Shown here: positions 44,126 through 55,010 of the stretch, in pieces
How the letters are laid out: each line of letters starts with the position of its first letter
Position numbering within the stretch: position 1 is the stretch's first letter
NCBI GenBank assembly: GCA_033064195.1
Contig: JARBJD010000014.1
Span: 248,001-312,000 of the forward strand
Direction: 5' to 3'
DNA length: 64,000 nucleotides
From: Blattamonas nauphoetae
Taxonomy: Eukaryota; Preaxostyla; Oxymonadida
The notes under the pieces: model-generated
The model's database searches: none
What the model was told of the DNA's origin: nothing
Seen by the model: the letters and a program-made list of their open reading frames with translations, nothing else
Program-made: the position numbers and the translations under genes

Positions 44126-45339
44126 GGTCAACACTGGCCGAAGTTGTTGAATCCAGAATAAAACCGAACGAACGGAAGAAACAGAGACTCCGGACGTCAT
44201 CCAGCCCCAGAAAGAAAACCGCAAAGCGTGCAGCGAAGCCAAGTAGCCAGAAGAGGACAACATATGTATCTCTGGATGAAAAATAGTGCGGGTTCACTTC
44301 ACCTGACTTGAGTTCATTCAATCAGTCGATGATGGTGTTCGAGACTCATCCGGCTTCATTTGTCATGGAGGCCGATACCACAGTATTCGATCACACTTTG
44401 CCTTCGGAATAGAAAATCTCTTATGGTCGAGAGAGTTGCGAGATGTAAGTTCGAAGGGCATGTGTGATGTGGTGTATTTCGGTGAGAATGTTGGCCAGAA
44501 TATGTGGATTTAGGGTTGACTGAAGTGATAGAGGGATATTTTATGTGAGAATAGACAATGTTGAAATGAGGATACGAAAAGAGGAGCAGAAGGAGCAAGA
44601 CTGGAAAGACACTAAAGACATTTTGTGGTCAGCATCCGCATTCTCTCGCCTTCAGTATACTGTCCCCCGCACCCGCATCTCAACCATCCCTCCCCCGCAT
44701 CTCATGCACACTCATCTTCACCCGCATCTCATGCACACTCGTCCTCCTCCGCGTCAAATTATCCACCTTCCTCTTCTGTCCACTAAATCCAACGAAAGAA
44801 TTACGTCCACCCAAAAGTTGAACATGAAACCATTTATGCTGGTCTCCCTGACGCTGAAAAGCCGTCAACAGCAATGGTTAGACTGAATGATTGTGAAAAG
44901 CATTGATACTCAAAGACGAAGCTGACACACACCCCGGAGCTAAAGACGGAACGAGTGGAGATGCGGATCAAAGAAGATTCGATGTTGGCTATTCGTTACA
45001 GAAGAGAGTGGGAGACGACACTGCTTCGTGATTCTGTGAGATGCGCCCAGTCATCCACAAGACTCCATCTCGACGAGAGGTGAGAGTGGACAAGGAAGGA
45101 AGGCGATGAAGGAGAACATCCCTCGTCGACGCGTCTTGTGACTCATTTCACCTCTCCTTCTCTTAAATTCTCAGCAGTCTCTTGGATTTTCGATTTAGGA
45201 ATGCTCAACATCATCAAAGGATTGTTTGGCTTTCAGGGGAGAAAAGGAGATGAGAAGATGTGAGTTGAATGAAATCAACACTGTTTTCGTTTCACAATCG
45301 TATTCTTCGAAAAACACGTTCGAACAAGAGTAACATCAT
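44126..45339. other. No supported gene
   Basis: Holds a two-copy direct repeat CCGCATCTCATGCACACTC at 44,692-44,740. Open frames on both strands are short and unlike any family I know. Confidence 0.4.
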
Positions 45340-45515
45340 TTGAAGATTATACAGCTAGAGTAGTTCTGAATTGTATTTGAATTCTGCAGAAATGAACATA
45401 ATTGTTCAGAAATGTATTTTAATGGTTCAGAAATGAACAGAAAGTATTCTGAAATGAACAGCGATTTTTCTGAAATAAACAGTGCTTGTTCGTAAATGAA
45501 CAGTCCTTTCACATG
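45340..45515. repeat. TTCAGAAATGAACA repeat cluster
   Basis: Begins TACAGCTAGAGTAGTTCTG and continues with five or six imperfect 24-bp units around TCTGAAATGAACAG. Related to 17,012-17,160 in direct orientation. Probably the end of a non-autonomous transposon whose other end is missing. Confidence 0.6.
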
Positions 45516-46008
45516 CTTATTTTCTGACGACACGTTTTACAAGAGGTTGAAAGAACGAATGGAACTCAATTTTTACTGCCCCTGTCATACATCGTCATGT
45601 ACTCGCACTGAGAGATATCAAATATTCTAGTAGTAGATATAGTTCTCATCTGAGACGAGTCCTACAATCTCTCCTGGTTCATTGACACAAAGTTTCGTTC
45701 AATCGGGTTCAGTTCACAGGTATTTTTTACCAGATGTGGAGTTAAAATCTGGTTTTCTGCAAATAAGAATTCCACCATGACGAAAAGAAACCAACATCAT
45801 CTCTGAAATACTCGTGGTTTTCATCATTTCCTTTGAAAAGAGCACAAAAACAGAACTCCAGCACTGAAGGACAGTGTCCAGGAATGTGCACGATAATTCC
45901 ACTTCGAAAACCAATGATCATCACCGATGACGATGACTAGATCTCACCTATTCTATCATGTTGAGTTTATAGTCGAGAATAGATCACAATTCTGAACACG
46001 GTAAGGGG
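45516..46008. other. No supported gene
   Basis: One minus-strand frame at 45,714-45,924 (ISEMMLVSFRHGGILICRK) is open but unrecognised. Confidence 0.35.
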
Positions 46009-46017
46009 GGGTACCTC

Positions 46018-46170
46018 AATTGTGAGGGGAAAAGATCAGTGGGAGGGGTGAAACTCGGTCAGAGGGGAAAAACTAAGTCGGAGGGGAAAAAATAAGTCGG
46101 AGGGGAAAAACTAAGTCGGAGGGGAAAAACTCGGTGGGAGGGGAAAAAAACCGGCCAGAGGGGAAGAATC
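46018..46170. repeat. G-rich 21-bp minisatellite, left arm
   Basis: Seven or eight units of the form AAAAACTAAGTCGGAGGGG. The right arm (49,185-49,285) has five or six on the other strand. The unit number differs between otherwise near-identical arms. Confidence 0.85.
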
Positions 46171-46211
46171 TCAAGGACAAGGGGATTGAAGCGAATTGGA
46201 ATTTTGATCGT

Positions 46212-46285
46212 GAATAGTGCAGGGAGTTAGAGCGATGGACTTGCGTTCCTCAGACCCGGGTTCGGGTTCTGTCGTCGACATTCTT
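46212..46285 (+). ncRNA. tRNA-like segment, left arm
   Basis: The order TTAGAGCG, GGACTTGCGTTCC and CCGGGTTCGGGTTC looks like the D arm, anticodon arm and T arm of a tRNA, and GGTTCGGGTTC is two changes from a B box. But the acceptor stem does not pair and the invariant A of the T loop is G. It is probably a tRNA-derived promoter or SINE-like remnant, not a working tRNA. The mirror copy is at about 49,032-49,106 on the minus strand. Confidence 0.3.
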
Positions 46286-46875
46286 TTTTCATTTATGATC
46301 ATTTTTGGTCATTTATCACAACTTCTTCCTCTTTTCAATTTGATGCATTTGGAGAGTTTGCGAATGACTAGTGACGGTGATCGTGCGATCCTTTGTGAAC
46401 TGTCTTTGATTCTCAGATTTAATCATCTTTCTCACAAAATAACTGAATCCACTGCATATCAATGAAATGTATGATGTGAATTCTTCATCCTTTCTTATCA
46501 TATTCCATTTCTTTCCATGAGATGCTCAGGACAAGGTCAAGATGGTTGATCGCGGCTTGAATCCATTTCGAGTGCTTGGGAATGATTCTTGCCATGATTG
46601 CGTTCTATTTCTCGATCCTTTTCAGATTTGGCTTCTTTGTCATGATCTTCTTCATGTTTGGCTTCTTTGTCACGATCTTCTTCATGTTTGACTTACTTGT
46701 CTCGATCTTCTTCATGTTTGAATTCATTGTCACGATCATAATCATCTTTGCCTGCCGGATCATGATCTATCTTCTGGTTGTGTTTGTCGACTCGATCACC
46801 GAGCTCCCTTCTCATACTGCATCAGTCTGTACTCTGACTCTCTTTCATCTTCCGTTTTGTTGTTGGAATATGTGC

Positions 46876-47395
46876 AGGCATCTGAGTAGTCCCATCAAAA
46901 TAGGTAAAACTGGGATCAATTGATGTCAGTGCCTAAATTTGGACTGAGATCAAATTTCAACTCTTTTCCTTTGAGATTTTCTCATTATCACTTCATTAAT
47001 CATGTTCAATTCACTTCTTGTTTTCACATAATGCTCTTCAATATTTCAGACAGCTCTTATTTCCCAAAAACACGCACGATCACAATCACCAACACTTCTT
47101 TTTTCGATGTATTCCCTTCATTGACTTTAGTCAGTGAGAAAAAACCATCAAAGAAGACATAATAACGCATTATCGACTTGTTTTTATAATTATTGTTGTA
47201 GAACAAACTGAAACAGCAGCACCCAAAGTTTGCATTTTCATGATCTATGAAGTGACCATTTTCCTTTTTACTTTTTTTTCCATTCAAATATCATATATAA
47301 GAAGACTTTTTTGAAATGAAAGAAACGAAATGGTATTGTAGGTATTTGGTGGGATCAGATCCGACTGGGATCACTGGGATCAAATCAGAAGCCTG
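46876..47395. mobile_element. hAT-type MITE, copy 2 (520 bp)
   Basis: Nearly identical to 23,194-23,714 and in the same orientation. Flanked by a perfect 8-bp duplication AATATGTG at 46,868-46,875 and 47,396-47,403. Inserted in the centre of the giant inverted repeat. Confidence 0.9.
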
Positions 47396-47517
47396 AATAT
47401 GTGGTTCTTTCTCCTAATTAACATCATTTCATTTGATTGTCTGTCGAACGACGCTTTATGTCTTCAATCAGTTGTTCGTTGACTGTTCTGAAGGAGAGGA
47501 CGAATGATCATCTGATA

Positions 47518-48109
47518 GTGGCGTCACCAATACGTTCCATGTCAACAATTCGTGCTTTTTTCTGGAATGATCACTTTTAGTCAAACTAAGAAAAAAATAA
47601 AATTTTAGAATTTTCTTCCCACTGGATCCCAAAAAATCCTCACAATAGCTCTTTTCAACCACTTTTTTCATGTGTTCTCGTCATAACTTCACAACCTGTG
47701 AACCAATTTTGATGAAATTTTCCACTGAAACGTTTGTTTGGTGAAATGAACATTTTGAAAAAATTTTGGAAAAAAAATCATGGGTATCTGGGACGATATG
47801 AAAAAAGGCTGTTTTTCGCCCAGAAAAATATCATGGGAAAAAATTTTTTATTTTTTTGAGTGTCTTTTATCGATATGTTTACGAAAATAATGCTTTTTCT
47901 TCGGTCTCAAACGGATGTCTGGATATGGAAAAATGATCGTCGAAAGTTTGGAAAATGTGTGGCGTTTCGCTGTATAACGTGTTTTGAGGTTTTCTCAGGA
48001 TCCAGTGGGAAGAAAATTCTAAAATTTTATTTTTTTCTTAGTTTGACCAAAAGTGATAATTCCAGAAAAAAGCACGAATTGTTGACATCGAACGTATTGG
48101 TGACACCAC
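47518..48109. mobile_element. TA-flanked MITE (592 bp)
   Basis: Inverted tips GTGG(C/T)GTCACCAATACG, TA on both sides. About 100 bp at each end are inverted copies (TTTTTCTTAGTTTGACCAAA, ATAAAATTTTAGAATTTTC, CCACTGGATCC). Mariner-type by its TA target. Confidence 0.85.
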
Positions 48110-48619
48110 TATGAATATAGAGAAAAATCAACCAGAAGAACAGAATGGTCAAGGAACAAATGATGAAGGATGATGGAAACCATCACTGTCTCCCACGAGC
48201 AGAATTGATAAGACCACTGTAAAACAGGTTGAAATACACCCTTTTATTCATTGTTTTCGGTTCATTTCTGGAATCTTATCAACCTTCCCCTGAAAAGGTC
48301 GATCAGTCCAAAAAATCTCAAGATGACTTCTCAATCTCACAATTTCGATTCAATACCTCCTTCTCGTCGACTATTCTGTCTTTCAATCCGGAACATATTG
48401 AAGTCGACTCCAACACCGTTCGACATGGTACAACTGGCCTTGTATTTGCCCTCTTTCAATACTCGTGGACGATCACTTGACGATTGAGTCTATTGACGAT
48501 TTCCTCCCTATGCATCTTTGAAAAATATCTGTGATATCTCATACATATGCCGTAGGATAAGATCACCGCAATTCAAGGTCAATCTCCTCTGAAAAAGGAA
48601 AATCCGATTCAAAGAAGGA
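48110..48619 (+). other. Unrecognised open frame in the inverted-repeat centre
   Basis: 48,229-48,480 is open (SPEKVDQSKKSQDDFSISQF, FNPEHIEVDSNTVRHGTTG) and protein-like but matches no family I know. It could be part of the same captured gene as the EVKHEEDRDKE repeats in the right arm, which follow on the same strand. Confidence 0.3.
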
Positions 48620-49329
48620 GAAACAGGATATGATTTGAAAAGGATCTTGACAAGGAAGTCAAACATGAAGAAGATCGAGACAAGGAAGTCAAACATGAAG
48701 AAGATCGTGACAAAGAAGCCAAATCTGAAAAGGATCGAGAAATAGAACGCAATCATGGCAAGAATCATTCCCAAGCACTCGAAATGGATTCAAGCCGCGA
48801 TCAACCATCTTGACCTTGTCCTGAGCATCTCATGGAAAGAAATGGAATATGATAAGAAAGGATGAAGAATTCACATCATACATTTCATTGATATGCAGTG
48901 GATTCAGTTATTTTGTGAGAAAGATGATTAAATCTGAGAATCAAAGACAGTTCACAAAGGATCGCACGATCACCGTCACTAGTCATTCGCAAACTCTCCA
49001 AATGCATCAAATTGAAAAGAGGAAGAAGTTGTGATAAATGACCAAAAATGATCATAAATGAAAAAAGAATGTCGACGACAGAACCCGAACCCGGGTCTGA
49101 GGAACGCAAGTCCATCGCTCTAACTCCCTGCACTATTCACGATCAAAATTCCAATTCGCTTCAATCCCCTTGTCCTTGAGATTCTTCCCCTCTGGCCGGT
49201 TTTTTTCCCCTCCCACCGAGTTTTTCCCCTCCGACTTAGTTTTTCCCCTCCGACTTAGTTTTTCCCCTCTGACCGAGTTTTTCCCCTCACAATTGAGGTA
49301 CCCGGAAAGGGGCTGTTCAATTCAGAGTA

Positions 49330-50080
49330 ATCTCTGTCAGAAACCCGCCATATGCTTGTTTCGCCATTGGGTGAACTTCACTTCAAAAGCAGACTTTGTA
49401 ACATCAATGATATGGGTAGAAGATTTCTTGCATAAATCTCTCAGGAGAGTGAATAAGAAAACAAAGGGTCAGATCCAGGCAGTTATCGAAGGAAGACGCG
49501 GAAAAGACTCGACTTGTCGATGAGATCCTTGAACTGAACAACGTTGGAGTCTATCCCACTTACATCGAATTAAGGTTGATGGTATCCCTTATTCATTCAT
49601 AATTCTTCAGGTGAAAGCCATCTCAGATGAACGGCCCAGTCTCGTTCGCCGCGATTTTGATCCTCCATCAAGAAGTTGGGTATCAACCTTTATGAAGCAT
49701 GAGCCTCGGTTAAAAGTCATGTCAGGCCGTTTTACCAGCTCTGGCAAAGGTTGGACTATCAGGAAGTGTCCCCACCATCTCTTCGGATAAATTTCGACGA
49801 GACAAGTCTTCTCGCGTCTCAGGCCGTATTCTCGTACCGGGTTGGACCAGCTACCAGAAATGAGACCTTTGTACAGCCGATCAACCAAATTTTTAGTAGT
49901 TCCATTGTTTTCTTCACATGTTTACTCGAAGCTGGTGTCGCACTTGGAGAGGAAGAGCGCATTCAGTGGTAGAAACCGCAGAAGCAACGTCGATATATGA
50001 CACATCTTGATATTTCAGACTTTGAGTTTGGGGAGGTGTGGGATCTGATGAAGCAGCTTACAACTAATCGATGGAAGAAA
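49330..50080 (+). pseudogene. pogo-type transposase relic, third copy
   Basis: The helix-turn-helix block LVRRDFDPPSRSWVSTFMKH and, after some 150 bases, the first-Asp block LRINFDETSLLASQAVFSYR are recognisable DDE_1 features; VALGEEERIQW follows. Several frame changes. It directly abuts the right end of the giant inverted repeat. Confidence 0.6.
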
Positions 50081-50989
50081 GCATAATTGAATCTGATTCC
50101 ATTTCATTGTTGATGTTTCGTTGCACTTCAGACAAAAATGACAACGAGAGAATGTGAAAGAAATAGCGAGAAAGGGGGAAAAATCACATGAATAAGGTGG
50201 TGATCACTCGCTTTGATAGGTATTCCTTTCTCAAAAAAGGACAAACAAGTCATATCAATCAACAATTTGGGGGAACATTACGAGAAAAAGAAAAATAGGC
50301 ATCGATCAGATTCGAGCCAACGGTCCGTGAATCGATAAAACTGATCTCAGGCACAAAAACGACTCATGGGAATTATGCTCGAAGAAAGAGAATGCGTTGA
50401 TAAGTTGTACTAGGATATGGATAAGATAAAGAAAAGAATGTCGAAACAACAGCAATCAACCAGTGGCCACTATCAATTCTCTTGTACAATCCCAAAGAGA
50501 GACGAAAAGAGCCGAATCCAAGTTGTAGAATGGACCATTGTTGCGTTTCGTTTCGTGGATCCATTCCAGATATAGCTGTCAGGCAGGAGGATGGTGTGTT
50601 ACGGAGAGTGTGTTGATCACAGATCGAGAAGTTGAGAGGGATAAGGAAAGAGTGAATTGCAGGATGTGAAAGGGTGTTTGGATAGTTCAAGAGCGAGACT
50701 GAGTCAAAACCATGTCTGACAGTCCATCACACAGTGTCGATGTCGGCCTCAGAATTCTCTGATATGGAGAAGGAATACTACTTCCGAAATAGAAAAAGGA
50801 GTTAAAGAAGGAGCATGGAGTGGATTGAGATGCAATATTGTCAATTTGAGAATCTGTAGTGTGGGTTGTGGAAGCGAACTACTGAGGTTCACTATCACCT
50901 CACCGATTTAGAAATTATTGAAACAAATCATTCTCATTGGCTATTTTTTGATTACTAGCATGTTATGAAAAAAAAAAACGAATTGATAT
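50081..50989. other. No supported gene
   Basis: A minus-strand frame at 50,373-50,690 (LQLGFGSFRLSLGLYKRIDS) is open but not recognised. Low-complexity A runs at 50,969. Confidence 0.35.
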
Positions 50990-51049
50990 GGTAGAAATGA
51001 GGTGAGATCAAAAAAAGCTGAGATCAGTGAGATCCGTATCAGAACCCTG
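50990..51049 (-). repeat. L-type transposon end related to T, inside a hAT gene
   Basis: Reverse complement starts CAGGGTTCTGATACGG and shows the GATCTCA triplet and T run of the T element L end, closest to 17,416-17,475. The transposase-like frame at 51,050 begins immediately at its tip, so the element seems to have landed in that gene. The partner end to the left was not found. Confidence 0.55.
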
Positions 51050-53038
51050 CAGATTGGACTCAAAATCACTGATCGTGAGTACGACACCCTCAAGAGTCCA
51101 GATGGAAATTACCGCGACTTTGTATATTATCATGTCTGCGGGGTTGATGGAAAGTCTACAAAGAACACGAAGAAATACAGACAATACCTCAATGTCAACG
51201 CTGCGGGAATCATCTGTTCATATGCCAAAAAGAATCCAAAAGGTGATGCAGCTAAACATATATGTTCGAATCTGGATTCAATGTTGGGTACACTCGATAC
51301 ATTTATCCAGGCGCAGAAGGAAATCCAAATGCGGCCAACAAATGTACGTATCCTGGGTTAGAAGATAAAGTGGTTGATAGTCGTATCGATCTAATCACAG
51401 GAACCAGATTGCCGTTTGCATTTGCTGACTCTCCTCTCCTCAGACGACATGAGGAGATCCTGATTGAATTGGGACAAAAAAATCCATACGTTCAAGTCCC
51501 AAAGCTAATTCATTCTTTCTCAAGGCAAAGAGCATCGGCACTGATGAACGAGAAAGGCGCAATTATTGAAGACATGGTCCTCTAAAAGAAGATGGACGAC
51601 GTTATCGGGTTGTGCATGGATGAGGGCACCGTCGGAGGGAGTACATACAACGCATTCAATGATTGAAATCCAAAGTCGTTTATCTCTCCGATTCTGGCTG
51701 ATCTAAAAGAAGAAGATCACGCCAGTTCTACCGTTGCGAGGTCAGTCGCTTCAATCATCAACTCTGCGATAGAAAATGGATTAACTGTTGCATCTGTAGT
51801 TAGTGACACTACAGCATGCATGAATCATTGTATTGACCTCGATACGATCAGTGCCGAAGCTCTTTGCCTTGAGAAAGAATGAATTAGCTTTGGGACTTGA
51901 ACGTGTGGATTTTTTTGTCCCAATTCAATCAGGATCTCCTCATGTCGTCTGAGGAGAGGAGACTCAGCCCCTATCCTGGCTTCCGTTTCAATCTCAAATT
52001 CAGGACTCACACCCAGAGTGGATCGACCCAACCCGAACCTGCGAGGATTGTGTTTTTAATCGTCTCATTCAGACTGATTCAGCGATGCTACGGGCGCTCG
52101 CATTCTCTTTCACCCCATTTGGACAACATGTCATGACTGGAGATCTGCTTGACCGAATGAAAGACATTTCATCATTTCACACTTCTCTCCCGATATCATT
52201 CAACCCACTGCCGACTCCATCTGAACTCGCTCTCGGCGACAACCATACACTGGCTGACATCCCGACTCTTCTTTCGATGAGTACGATACGAACCGAGGGC
52301 CGTCGGCAGGCTGCTGTCGATCAGGAAACGCAATTTCACCACACTCTTCTGGAACTCGGCCCTGACGTGAGTGAGTATTTTGAAACAGGGGAAGCTGAAA
52401 ACGAAGATTGGGGTTTGGAGGATGAATACACACCTTCAAAACCGGAAAAAAGACAGAAGTCAACTGTGTTGCAAGCTGGACACAAAGAAATACAAAAAGC
52501 AACCATTCAAGTCATTCGTTCGGAACTTGAACATGCTCGACGGTACGTGAATACTCCCCCAGTCAACATATTGGAGGATGAGGACGTAACAACTGAAGTT
52601 GGGAGCTGCATAAGGAAAGTCAAGCGTCAAAGCAGTTCTGTATTCTACAGCCAAACAGATATCCTCGAGATGGAGCATGAACTGGAGAGACAGATGGAGG
52701 CGATTTCCGAAGAAAATTCTGAAGCTGACGAGTCTACAGATTGTGGTGTGTACCAAACATGTCGATCAGTTCTGGGCGAAACACAATGGAGAGATCTGCT
52801 TTCTGTCCAACTTGGTCTCACCCTTCGGCAATCCATCCCTGGATTGGATGTGGAATCAATCCGAAAAGTCCAGGTCACATATCTAACTTGGTTGAACCAT
52901 GAACTCTCACTATCATACGAGTTTCTTTACGAGACAGATCCGTACTCATACTGGAAATACAACCGCCTCTCATCAAATATCATTTTTAAAACCCTCTCAA
53001 CAGTGGCCGTTTGCATGTTAAGTACTGCAGCTATGTAG
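51050..53038 (+). pseudogene. hAT-like transposase relic, second family
   Basis: Parts in order: DREYDTLKSPDGNYRDFVYY and CGVDGKSTKNTKKYRQYLNV (N-terminal), SPLLRRHEEILIELGQKNPY, LCMDEGTVGGSTYNAF (first Asp), DHASSTVARSVASIINSAIE and VASVVSDTTACMNHCIDLD (second Asp), and at the end DPYSYWKYNRLSSNIIFKTL, the beginning of the hAT dimerisation region. Stops and frame changes are frequent, and an inverted duplicate of 117 bp lies inside (51,849-51,964). It is about full length but dead. Confidence 0.65.
51428..51544. repeat. Inverted duplicate within the hAT relic
   Basis: 117 bp repeated in reverse at 51,849-51,964 with very few differences, spacer about 300 bp. Not seen elsewhere in the window. 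Confidence 0.85.
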
Positions 53039-53175
53039 TATAGTAGACGATTTGGGAACCAGATTGAAATAGTCGTTGAAATCAGAAACGAAAAGTCAAT
53101 TCCGATTGACCATTTCTAAATCTTGTATTAAAAGGAATTTGGGACATTTCAATGATGCCAATATTTGACCTAATA

Positions 53176-53769
53176 GTTGTGTCACCAATATGTCCCATGT
53201 CACCAATCCGGCCTTTTTTCTGGAAAAATCAATATCGGTCAAACTAAGAAAAATCTGAAATTTAAGAATTATACTCCCACGCGATCCCGAGAAATCCTCA
53301 AAATACCCCCTTTTGCCCGATGAAAAACATCGTTTTGACAATATCTCAACAACCAGTGAATCGATGTCGATGAAATTTTTCACACAAACGTTTTTTTGGT
53401 GAAACGAACATTTTTGCAAAAATTTGGAGAAAAAATTCTGCGTATTTGGGAAGATCGGAAAACACCCATATTTTTCTCGACAAAATATTCTTAGGAAAAA
53501 AATCCTTTTATTTTTTGTTCATCTTTTGTCGAGATCTATCCGACTATTATGCCTTTTATTTGATTTAAAACGGATGGCTGGTTGTGGAGAAATGACCGCA
53601 AAAAGTTGAAAAAAATGTGTGCATTCGGAACGTAAAACGTATTTTGAGGTTTTCTCGGGATCGGGTGGGAGTATAATGCTAAAATTTTATTTTGTTCTTA
53701 GTTTGACCAAAATAGTCCCTCACAGAAAAAAGGCCGGATTGGTGACGCCGGACGGTTTGGTGACACCAC
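53176..53769. mobile_element. TA-flanked MITE (594 bp)
   Basis: TA on both sides; tips G(T/G)TGTGTCACCAA and its complement. Shares the inner blocks CCCGAGAAATCCTCAAAATA and CTTAGTTTGACCAAAA with 47,518-48,109 and 35,365-35,513. Confidence 0.85.
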
Positions 53770-55010
53770 TATAAATTCCAAAAATATGTCCAATATTTTG
53801 ACCTCATTTTAAGCGTCAATTTTGAAGCAAATTTTTGTCATAATCCAAAACTGTTGTCACTTTTTTCGATGTTTTTTCACTTTTGAACTCGAACAAAGTG
53901 AATCCAACTTGAGAACCACTTCGAAAAAAATCGAAAAAAATTCTAAAATGTCGGGGACGATGTGAGTCGTCGATCAAAACAATCTCGATGAAAATCGGTT
54001 GAGAATTCGTGGAGCTACGTACCGAACAGTGGTCGAAAAAGTGACCAAAAAGTCGATTTTCAGAACTTGCTTAAAACTGCTGCTATATGGCTCAAACACA
54101 CCTCAAACACTTTCTAAAATTACAAAATCGATTTCAGAAGGTGAAATTCGCGATAAAAACACTTTTGGAATTTTTGGTTAGATCAAGGCCGGATCGGGAT
54201 TTTTCTTGATCAACCCACATTCCATTTTTCGAGTTTCTCCGAATTTTAAAATGTATGCGCTTTCAGCACTTCACTTTTAGGATCACTTTTGCCTCCTATT
54301 TGCGTTTTTACACTTCATTTCGCTCGGAGTCGCCTTTTGGTGACACTTTTCAACCTCACTTTTCACGTCATCTTTCACCACTTTTTTCGTCAGTTTTCGT
54401 TTTTACGTTAGATTTTCAAAATCTTCACATTTGCGTCCTTCCGACGCTTTTCCTAGGTTTCCGATCACCTCACCTTCATAGTCCTCTTTTTGAACGCACC
54501 TTTTTGCACCACATTTTCACCAACTTTTCACTCATATCGATTTTTGCCCCGATTTTCTCACATCACATCTTCTTTCTCACCTTTCGAGGAGGGAGTACTG
54601 AATTTTCACGACACTTTTGACGACTAGTTTTTTCATAATGTTGGTTTTATGTGTTTTTCCATCATACCGTTTGTCTAAGCTTAAACAACTTCAACACCTT
54701 TCATCTCTCATTTCACTTTCCACGTTTCACATTTCAGGTATTCAACTCTCCTCTTCATTCCCCTCATTTTACAACCCATTTTTCAGTCATTCACACTTCA
54801 CGAGCACATCACAATACTTCATTTTTCGTCGACTTTTTCTCTTAATTAGACCAAATGAAGGTGAATGAAGCTAAAATGAAGTGGGCAAGTATGATAGTGA
54901 ATGGTGAAATGGAAATAGTGAAAATGGTGGGAAAGTATTGAGTTTGATGAACATCTTCATCTAAATTTCACAAAACTAGAGTACTAAAATGTAAATGAAG
55001 TGAGAATGAA
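53770..55010. other. No supported gene; strand-skewed tract
   Basis: 54,240-54,840 is rich in C and T with CACTTTT and TTTCAC words. 54,860-55,010 switches to A and G with GTGAA and AAATG words. Long open frames on the plus strand in the first part are a by-product of this skew. It may be outer Polinton DNA, but I cannot place the Polinton's left end. Confidence 0.4.

Larger units (their letters stand above)
46009..49303. mobile_element. 3.3-kb element formed by a giant inverted repeat
   Basis: Arms of roughly 700 bp (46,009-46,730 and 48,620-49,303) are nearly identical inverted copies tipped by GGGTACCTCAATTGTGAGG. Each arm starts with a 21-bp minisatellite (AAAAACTAAGTCGGAGGGG units; more units on the left), then a tRNA-like stretch, then coding-like DNA whose frame reads EVKHEEDRDKE repeats and ends ALEMDSSRDQPS. 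The centre holds a hAT MITE (46,876-47,395) and a TA MITE (47,518-48,109), both later arrivals. No transposase is present and no target duplication is clear. Confidence 0.75.

Noticed and set aside
46212-46285. A working tRNA gene
   Set aside because: Acceptor and T stems do not pair properly and the T-loop A is missing.
53770-54870. Long plus-strand open frames rich in Phe, Ser and Leu
   Set aside because: They result from the pyrimidine-rich composition; there is no family-like motif and the sequence is low in complexity.
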